From positions 1 to 64,000 of the forward strand of contig DBYZ01000019.1 in NCBI GenBank assembly GCA_002311655.1: DNA of 64,000 bases, in the 5' to 3' direction. Positions 50,871 to 57,294 of this stretch are shown in pieces. Under the pieces are notes generated by a model. The model was given only the letters and a program-made list of their open reading frames with translations, did not search any database and was not told where the DNA came from. Source of the DNA: Bacteroidales bacterium UBA1173. GTDB lineage: Bacteria > Bacteroidota > Bacteroidia > Bacteroidales > F082. A program made the position numbers and the translations under genes. Each line of letters starts with the position of its first letter. Within the stretch, counting starts at the first letter, position 1.

Positions 50871-53746
50871 GAAGATTATATATCTCGTTGATTATCATAT
50901 TTTTAAGTGTGTTTGCCAATGCACAGTCTGCTGAAGACCGCTGGGTTGACTCGGTGTATAATTCGCTGACATGGAAGCAGCGCGTGGGACAGCTTATCAA
51001 TGTGCGTGCGAATCTGCCAAACAAGGTGTATTTTGCTGAGGTTCAACAACTTATAGAGCAATATAATATTGGAGGCGTGACGTTTTTCCGTACCGATGCG
51101 TCGCCATTGTTGGACCAAGTGAACCGTTGGCAGTCGATGGCTCAAACTCCTTTGATGGTTGGCATTGACGGTGAGTGGGGACTCGGTATGCGGCTTAATG
51201 ACGGCATCTCATATCCTTATCAGATGACACTTGGAGCCATTCAAAATCAAGAACTTATAGGTGAGATGGGCGCTCAGATTGCTGAACAATGCAGAAGAAT
51301 CGGAATAACTGTCGATTTTGCTCCAGATATCGACGTGAATAACGAACCGAAAAATCCTGTTATCGGTATGCGCAGTTTTGGCGAGGACCCGAAACAGGTG
51401 GCTCAACGCGGAACCCAATATGCTCTGGCACTTCAAAACAATGGAGTGTTGCCGACGATGAAACATTTTCCTGGTCATGGCGACACGAAAAACGACTCTC
51501 ATGAAACACTGCCGAAAATCGACAAAAAACTCAAGGATTTAAAGAAAATAGAGCTGTATCCATTTGAGTATCTGATAGATAAGGGTGTGGCAGGCGCAAT
51601 GGTCGGACATCTTTACATGCCTGCTATCGAGCCGGTGAAAAATCTCTCGTCGTCGATTTCAAAGAATGTTGTGACAGATCTTTTTAAGAAAGAAATGGGC
51701 TTTGAAGGCATCATTTTCAGCGATGCAATGGAGATGAAAGGCGCATATCAGGGCATCCATCCTGATGAAGTGGGACTGAAAGCCTTGTTGGCAGGTGTCG
51801 ACGTGATTCTTATGCCGATAAATCCTGAGAATACAATCTTATTCATTGAAAATCAGCTGGATAACGCTGAGGTGGAGAATAGGGTGGAGGAGAGCTGTAA
51901 GAAGATCCTACGCTATAAATATCGTCTGGGAATAGCAAAATATCAGCCGCAATCTGTCGAATATGTTGACAACGATTTGCATCAGGCGAAGTATTATAAT
52001 TTGAGGCAACGCCTTTATAATGAAGCGGTTACGATGCTCAAAAACACAAAAGAGATACTTCCGCTAGATAAAGACAGACAACTTGCCGTGGTGACTTTTG
52101 GTAAAAACGATGAGGTGGCTAAGAAACTCACAAAAGAAGGCTATGATGTGAAATCATATATCTTTGATAAAAACGTCGCCGTTACGAAAAAGTCGAAGAT
52201 TATCAGTGAGTTAAAGAATTATAAAACTATTGTGGTCAATGTTCAGAACACATCGATTTATGCTACAAAAAACTTCGGCATCACTGATGAAATGGTCGAT
52301 TTTGTGAAACTGATGATAAAAACAAGCAATGTGGTTCTCAACTTGTTCGCTTGTCCGTATGCGCTTGATAAGTTCGATTTCAATAAGTTACCTCAAGCAA
52401 TTCTTATCGGCTACGAAGACACGCCAGATGCAGTGAACGCTGTGGTTAACGTGATGGTTGGCAAGCTCAATCCGACGGGAAAACTGCCTGTTTCAGTCAG
52501 CAAGAAATACAAGGCTGGCGACGGAATGAGTTTTGATGGCATGCTGACACCTGAGACATTGCCTGTCTCTTTGATTGACAATGAGTTTACTCAGAAAGTC
52601 GATTCCATCGCGTTGAATGGCATCGAGATCGGTGCGTATCCTGGATGCCAGATTTTGGCGATGAAAGACGGAAAAATCATTTACGAGAAATGTTTCGGTC
52701 ATTTCACTTATGATTGCGACCATGAGGTAGTTAATGACGATGTTTATGATATTGCCTCGCTGACAAAGGTTTTCGCGACAACATTCGCCATCATGAAACT
52801 CTACGATGATGGAAAAATAAGTCTGGAAAGTCAGCTCGGTGACTATTTCCCATACCTTAGAAACACTGACAAAGGCGATATAAAACTTATTGAGATAATG
52901 ACGCATCAGGCTGGTTTTATCGGTTGGGTGCCAATTTATAAATCTTTGTTGAAAGATGGGAAACCTGATCCTGAGATTTTTAGGAGAAGCATCGATGAAG
53001 ACCATACCGTGCGCGTTGCTAAGGATTTGTATATCTCCAAAGACTTTAGTTTCGATATCAATGGTGTGGTGAAGACGGCTGGAATGGGTGCAAAACGTTA
53101 TAAATATAGCGATTTGGGCTTTTATATGCTGCCGAAGATTGTAGAAATGGTGACAAATGAGCCTTTTGAAAAATATCTTGAAGATAATTTCTACGAGCCG
53201 CTGAATCTGAACCATATTTATTATAAACCATTGAGACACATTGCGATAGATAAGATTGCCCCTACTGAAAACGACACATGTTTCAGGATGCAGCTGTTGC
53301 GAGGCGACGTTCACGACCAGGCAGCAGCTCTGATGGGCGGCGTTTCAGGTCATGCTGGCTTGTTTGCTGATGCTCGTGACCTTGCCGTGATGATGCAACT
53401 GCTGCTGAATGAAGGATATGCAAACAAACGACAGTTTTTGTCAAGTTATACGATCAAGAAATTTACGTCGGCACCGTTCAAAGACAATATGAACCGTCGC
53501 GGCATCGGCTTCGACAAACCGGAGGTTGACCCAACGGTGGAGTTTTACACACCAGCAAAACAGTCATCTATGAAAAGCTTCGGACATACAGGTTTTACTG
53601 GCACTTTCGCATGGGCTGACCCTGAAAATAACCTCATCGTAATATTCTTGTCGAATCGAGTCTATCCTGATGCAAACAACAACAAACTGTCGCAACTTGA
53701 TATTAGAACGAAAATACACGAGGCATTTTACGATGCAGTGAAGTAG
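50867..53746 (+). CDS. GH3 beta-N-acetylglucosaminidase fused to a serine beta-lactamase-like domain
   Basis: Protein of 959 residues: signal peptide MRRLYISLIIIFLSVFANA; GH3 catalytic domain (about 30-360) with the NagZ motif KHFPGHGDTKNDSHETLP (His/Asp acid-base pair) and the nucleophile Asp in GIIFSDAMEMKGA; a GH3 C-terminal domain to about 560; then a penicillin-binding/beta-lactamase-like domain with SxxK (Ser in DIASLTKVFATT), YSD (RYKYSDLGFYML) and HTG (GHTGFTGTF). NagZ-type domains remove GlcNAc from cell-wall fragments; the second domain may act on peptides or esters of the same fragments. This architecture is common in Bacteroidetes. Confidence 0.92.
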   Translation: MRRLYISLIIIFLSVFANAQSAEDRWVDSVYNSLTWKQRVGQLINVRANLPNKVYFAEVQQLIEQYNIGGVTFFRTDASPLLDQVNRWQSMAQTPLMVGIDGEWGLGMRLNDGISYPYQMTLGAIQNQELIGEMGAQIAEQCRRIGITVDFAPDIDVNNEPKNPVIGMRSFGEDPKQVAQRGTQYALALQNNGVLPTMKHFPGHGDTKNDSHETLPKIDKKLKDLKKIELYPFEYLIDKGVAGAMVGHLYMPAIEPVKNLSSSISKNVVTDLFKKEMGFEGIIFSDAMEMKGAYQGIHPDEVGLKALLAGVDVILMPINPENTILFIENQLDNAEVENRVEESCKKILRYKYRLGIAKYQPQSVEYVDNDLHQAKYYNLRQRLYNEAVTMLKNTKEILPLDKDRQLAVVTFGKNDEVAKKLTKEGYDVKSYIFDKNVAVTKKSKIISELKNYKTIVVNVQNTSIYATKNFGITDEMVDFVKLMIKTSNVVLNLFACPYALDKFDFNKLPQAILIGYEDTPDAVNAVVNVMVGKLNPTGKLPVSVSKKYKAGDGMSFDGMLTPETLPVSLIDNEFTQKVDSIALNGIEIGAYPGCQILAMKDGKIIYEKCFGHFTYDCDHEVVNDDVYDIASLTKVFATTFAIMKLYDDGKISLESQLGDYFPYLRNTDKGDIKLIEIMTHQAGFIGWVPIYKSLLKDGKPDPEIFRRSIDEDHTVRVAKDLYISKDFSFDINGVVKTAGMGAKRYKYSDLGFYMLPKIVEMVTNEPFEKYLEDNFYEPLNLNHIYYKPLRHIAIDKIAPTENDTCFRMQLLRGDVHDQAAALMGGVSGHAGLFADARDLAVMMQLLLNEGYANKRQFLSSYTIKKFTSAPFKDNMNRRGIGFDKPEVDPTVEFYTPAKQSSMKSFGHTGFTGTFAWADPENNLIVIFLSNRVYPDANNNKLSQLDIRTKIHEAFYDAVK

Positions 53747-53793
53747 ATTTGTCATTAGATAATATTTTTTGTTAAAGATAACGATATTATATA

Positions 53794-53801
53794 TAATTTT
53801 G
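53794..53801 (+). promoter_or_regulatory. -7 box (TAATTTTG) of the murL-murD operon
   Basis: Exact TAnnTTTG, 20 bp before the ATG at 53822, with a TTTG at 53768-53771. It argues against the in-frame TTG at 53810. Confidence 0.5.
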
Positions 53802-53821
53802 TAAGTCATTTGGATAAAACT

Positions 53822-55231
53822 ATGTCAAATCAAGCAAAATTCGATTCTTTGAGGGAGACTTTTGAGTCTTTCTGTTTCCAGGATTTCCATTATTCTTTGG
53901 GAAACGGAGAGTTTATAGCAAAATTTGACTTTTATCTTAACCCGTCCCAACTTCAAACTTCAAACTTCAAACTTCAAACTTCAAACTTCAAACTTCAAAC
54001 TGTAGAGTTTCATCCATGTTTCACTATCCCGTCCCGCTCATTTTATCATTGGGATGAGATTCCGAAACCTTTGCTTGATAACCTCATCTTCCACATCGGC
54101 ATGATTGAGCTGATAAGCTATTGGAAAATTGCTTGTCCGAAAAAAGTCATAATCAGGCCGTTTGCCCTCGACGAGGAAAAGATTCGTTGGTGGAAAAACT
54201 TGTATTTCAATGGGTTAGGTGAGTTTTTTTATGTCAATGGAATTCAGACGAACATCAATGATTTCATGACTATCGAGCATGCAATTGATGCCTGTCATTC
54301 CAAGCGTAGCGAGGAATCTCATTTAAATGAGCAAACTTTAATCCCAGTCGGCGGCGGCAAAGATTCTGTTGTTACTCTTGAGCTTCTGAAAAACCGTGTT
54401 CCTGCTATCCCATTGATTATCAACCCTCGTGGCGCTACAAAAGAATGTGTGGCGGCAGCTGGTTACACAGAAGAACAGACCGCAATCATAAAGCGCACTC
54501 TTGACCCGACGATGCTGAAAATGAATGCTGAAGGCTATCTCAATGGTCACACACCATTCTCGGCAATGTTGGCATTTTACACGATTTTACTGGGATTTGC
54601 AACGAAATCGAGATATATCGCACTTTCAAATGAGTCATCTGCAAACGAGCCAACGGTGCCGGACACCGAAATCAACCACCAATATAGCAAGTCGGTGGCG
54701 TTTGAGAACGACTTCAGGCATTATGTGGCAAAGTATATTGACGCTGATATTCAATACTTTAGCTTTTTGCGACCGTTAAATGAATTGCAAATTGCCAAGT
54801 TGTTCAGTCGCGCAAAAGAATACCGAAAAGTGTTTAAGAGCTGCAACGCCGGATCTAAGACAGACTCATGGTGTGGAAAATGTCCGAAATGTCTGTTCAC
54901 ATGGCTCGCTTTGTCACCGTTCATCTCAAGAAACGAGCTAACTGATATTTTTGGCAAGGACTTATTGAGTGACAATAACTTACGCTCGATTCTCGACCAG
55001 CTGGACGGCTCTGTAGAAGTGAAGCCTTTCGAATGCGTCGGGACAGTGGGCGAGGTGCGTGCGTGCATCAATAGAATCTTGCAAACCGATGATAATCTGA
55101 GAGATACCATCCTTGACGGAGTTGAGAAAACACAAGATTTGACGGTTGAGGATTACGTCTCGCAGTTCGATGATGGCAACAATCTTCCGGAATTGTTTAA
55201 AAAAATCTTGAAGGAGGCCCTGAATGCTTAG
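53822..55231 (+). CDS. murL: UDP-MurNAc-L-Ala-L-Glu epimerase MurL
   Basis: Protein of 469 residues. A PP-loop ATP site PVGGGKDSVVTLELL has Gly177 to Ser182; further marks are IINPRGATKECVAAAG, IALSNESSANEPTVPDTEINHQYSKS, LRPLNELQIAKLF, a cysteine knuckle SWCGKCPKCLFTWLAL and a C-terminal region with KPFECVGTVGEVRACI. This pattern fits MurL, first described in Xanthomonas, which uses ATP to turn the terminal L-Glu of UDP-MurNAc-L-Ala-L-Glu into D-Glu. The next gene, overlapping by 8 bp, is a MurD ligase, which is the known genetic context. A (LQTSNFK)-type insert near residues 44-60 and CHSKRSEESH near 159-168 are encoded by genomic repeats. Confidence 0.87.
   Translation: MSNQAKFDSLRETFESFCFQDFHYSLGNGEFIAKFDFYLNPSQLQTSNFKLQTSNFKLQTVEFHPCFTIPSRSFYHWDEIPKPLLDNLIFHIGMIELISYWKIACPKKVIIRPFALDEEKIRWWKNLYFNGLGEFFYVNGIQTNINDFMTIEHAIDACHSKRSEESHLNEQTLIPVGGGKDSVVTLELLKNRVPAIPLIINPRGATKECVAAAGYTEEQTAIIKRTLDPTMLKMNAEGYLNGHTPFSAMLAFYTILLGFATKSRYIALSNESSANEPTVPDTEINHQYSKSVAFENDFRHYVAKYIDADIQYFSFLRPLNELQIAKLFSRAKEYRKVFKSCNAGSKTDSWCGKCPKCLFTWLALSPFISRNELTDIFGKDLLSDNNLRSILDQLDGSVEVKPFECVGTVGEVRACINRILQTDDNLRDTILDGVEKTQDLTVEDYVSQFDDGNNLPELFKKILKEALNA
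53951..53999 (+). repeat. Heptamer array (CTTCAAA x7) inside murL
   Basis: Seven perfect copies of CTTCAAA in the coding sequence. Three heptamers make 21 bp, so the protein shows a 7-residue period LQTSNFK. Forty-nine bases is not a multiple of three: loss or gain of one or two units would shift the frame. Confidence 0.95.
54293..54322 (+). repeat. TCATTCC-family repeat inside murL
   Basis: TGTCATTCCAAGCGTAGC, then GAGGAATCTCAT, read in frame as CHSKRSEESH just before the ATP-binding loop. A minus-strand relative is at 3007-3034. Confidence 0.85.
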
Positions 55232-56522
55232 GATGAACGCCATATTCAAACGTCTTCGCGGCAAACGCATCCTCATCCTCGGATTCGGACGCGAAGGAAA
55301 ATCGTCGCTGGCGTTTCTCCAAAAATATCTTCCACACGCTGAAGTCGGCATCGCTGACAAAAACGAAAATGCTTTTAAGGATCTCAATATTAATCCAAGT
55401 AATCCCAATAATCCTAAATTATATTTCGGCGACAACTATTTCGATGCCATCAATGACTATGATATAGTTCTCAAAACCCCAGGGATTTCTTTGCTTGGCA
55501 AAGACGTTGACCTTTCAAAGATAACATCGCAGACGGATTTGTTTTTGGAAGAGTTTCACAGCCAAATCATCGGAATAACCGGAACCAAAGGCAAGAGCAC
55601 GACCTCGACATTGATTTATCATCTGCTGAAAGAGTCGGGAAAAGACGCTATTTTGGCAGGCAACATCGGCATTCCGATTTTTGATGTCATCGAGCAGATA
55701 AATAATAAGTCGATAATAGTTTTTGAGCTTTCGGCGCATCAGCTGCAGTTTATCCATCGCAGCCCACACATCGGCATTCTGCTGAATGTTTTTGAAGAGC
55801 ATCTTGACCATTTCGGCACTTTTGATGCCTATCGCGATGCTAAGTTGAACATTATCAGGAAGATGGGGGAGAAGGATTGGGCTGTAACCAATTCTGAATT
55901 CAGTTACGAAGCCGATAAGATGATGGTTAATTCGCTTAATTACCAATATTACGATTTTGGTGTTGATTGGGACAAAGTGCCGTTGCGTGGCGACCATAAC
56001 CGATTGAATGTCAAGGCTGCTTTGTGTGCCATCTATGCCTTCGGAATTCCTGTAGATGAGGTTCTGCCCAATTTATACACCTTCAAACCGCTCGAGCATC
56101 GTCAGGAGCTGGTGGGCACGTTCGGTGGAGTGACTTTTTATAATGATAGTATTTCCACTATCCCTCAGGCCGCGATCGCTGCGATCCAGACAATCAAAAA
56201 TGTGACGTTCCTCCTTCTTGGCGGCTTCGACCGTGAAATCGACTATACTCCTTTGATAGATTTTCTGTTAAAGAATCCAATCAAGCATGTTTTATATACC
56301 GGCAAAGCAGGACAACGTATGTTTGAATTGCTCCAAAATGCCGGTTATCAAGGTGATATAAAAAATTTCAAAGACCTCAACGAAGCCTTTGAAATTATTA
56401 GAAGTCTTGCAAAACCTGGCGATGTATGCCTGCTTTCGCCTGCCGCTGCCAGTTACGATCAGTACCGTAACTTTGAGGAGCGTGGACGTCTCTTTAAAAC
56501 GTTGGCGAAAGATTTCTCTTGA
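55224..56522 (+). CDS. murD: UDP-N-acetylmuramoyl-L-alanine:glutamate ligase (MurD, possibly MurD2 type)
   Basis: Mur ligase of 432 residues. ATP motif GITGTKGKSTTSTLIYHLL, then FELSAHQLQ, EEHLDHFGTFDAYRDAK, the C-terminal-domain line YNDSISTIPQAAIAAI and SPAAASYDQYRNFEERG. It joins glutamate to UDP-MurNAc-L-Ala. The neighbouring murL predicts that this ligase uses L-Glu (MurD2 function) instead of D-Glu; the sequence alone does not prove it. The start overlaps murL by 8 bp; an ATG at 55233 is the alternative. Residues NPSNPNNPK near position 57-65 come from a 9-bp repeat. The 3' end overlaps a minus-strand lipoprotein gene by 64 bp. Confidence 0.92.
   Translation: MLRMNAIFKRLRGKRILILGFGREGKSSLAFLQKYLPHAEVGIADKNENAFKDLNINPSNPNNPKLYFGDNYFDAINDYDIVLKTPGISLLGKDVDLSKITSQTDLFLEEFHSQIIGITGTKGKSTTSTLIYHLLKESGKDAILAGNIGIPIFDVIEQINNKSIIVFELSAHQLQFIHRSPHIGILLNVFEEHLDHFGTFDAYRDAKLNIIRKMGEKDWAVTNSEFSYEADKMMVNSLNYQYYDFGVDWDKVPLRGDHNRLNVKAALCAIYAFGIPVDEVLPNLYTFKPLEHRQELVGTFGGVTFYNDSISTIPQAAIAAIQTIKNVTFLLLGGFDREIDYTPLIDFLLKNPIKHVLYTGKAGQRMFELLQNAGYQGDIKNFKDLNEAFEIIRSLAKPGDVCLLSPAAASYDQYRNFEERGRLFKTLAKDFS
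55392..55418 (+). repeat. Nonamer tandem repeat inside murD
   Basis: Units AATCCAAGT, AATCCCAAT and AATCCTAAA are in frame and encode NPS-NPN-NPK. The segment falls in a loop before the first strand of the ligase's central domain. Confidence 0.7.
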
Positions 56523-57187
56523 TCGGCTCTTGCATAGAACAAACACCACTCGTCCCACTGGTTGTGTGATGCGTATTTTCCGCATATGATATTATTGTCG
56601 AGCTGATGTCTGTATATTGACATGGTGTCGCCCAAGATTGTGTCAAGAATGAAGTTATCGTTCAAATATCTGTTCATAAGAACCTCAACATTCGGTCTGA
56701 TGAATACATCCGACTCAAAATATCTTCCGTCATAAAAGAAGAAGTCCATCTCGCCGCATGCGTAAGAATAACCATCGTTTGAGGTGTACTGATAAACCAA
56801 GATTGTGTCGACATAACCTGCAGCTAATGGTTGCCCGTATAATGATTTTATTCTGTTTGGGTTGCAGCCGAATTCAAAAGTCGGCTCGGTGAAAAGGTCT
56901 ACAATCACATCTACGGTTTTGCTCTCGTATCCGTTGTCGATTTTCACTTGTGCTTCTCCGACATTCTTGCCATAAAGCTTACCTGATTTTGTCACAGTGA
57001 CTGCGGTCTCATTTAAACTTTTGTAAGTGATGTCGTATTCTGAAGAAGCCTCAATCTGATGATAGCCTCTTAAAACCATGTTGATAGGATTGGAGTCGTT
57101 GTATTCCAATGCCTTAGACTTGTTTTTCTTACATCCCGAAGCCAAAATAGCAAGCGCTATTACTGATAAAAACAGAACCTTTTTCAT
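56459..57187 (-). CDS. Lipoprotein with Ig-like (BIG2-type) domain
   Basis: Protein of 242 residues: lipoprotein signal MKKVLFLSVIALAILASGC with the lipobox cysteine, then KKNKSK, followed by a bacterial Ig-like segment (SSEYDITYKSLNETAVTVTKSG, KLYGKNVGEAQVKI) and a C-terminal part of unknown fold with several aromatic residues (GEMDFFFYDGRYFE). The last 21 codons overlap the 3' end of murD on the other strand. It has its own promoter, divergent from gcvP. Function is unknown. Confidence 0.75.
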   Translation of the reverse strand: MKKVLFLSVIALAILASGCKKNKSKALEYNDSNPINMVLRGYHQIEASSEYDITYKSLNETAVTVTKSGKLYGKNVGEAQVKIDNGYESKTVDVIVDLFTEPTFEFGCNPNRIKSLYGQPLAAGYVDTILVYQYTSNDGYSYACGEMDFFFYDGRYFESDVFIRPNVEVLMNRYLNDNFILDTILGDTMSIYRHQLDNNIICGKYASHNQWDEWCLFYARADQEKSFANVLKRRPRSSKLRY

Positions 57188-57206
57188 ATTTTTTAATTTT
57201 ATGACG

Positions 57207-57214
57207 CAAAATTA
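57207..57214 (-). promoter_or_regulatory. -7 box (TAATTTTG) of the lipoprotein gene
   Basis: Exact TAnnTTTG on the minus strand, 19 bp before the start codon. Confidence 0.5.
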
Positions 57215-57247
57215 TAAAAAACTTTCGGAAAATTAAATAAAAAAACA

Positions 57248-57255
57248 TAAATTTG
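57248..57255 (+). promoter_or_regulatory. -7 box (TAAATTTG) of gcvP
   Basis: Exact TAnnTTTG, 39 bp before the ATG at 57295. It overlaps the more upstream ATG at 57253, which therefore is not the start. Confidence 0.55.
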
Positions 57256-57294
57256 CACGTTTTTAAGATTAATAACAAATCAAAATATAATTCT

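Noticed and set aside
57253..57294. Upstream start of gcvP adding 14 residues
   Set aside because: That codon overlaps the -7 promoter box, and the family N-terminus begins after the ATG at 57295.
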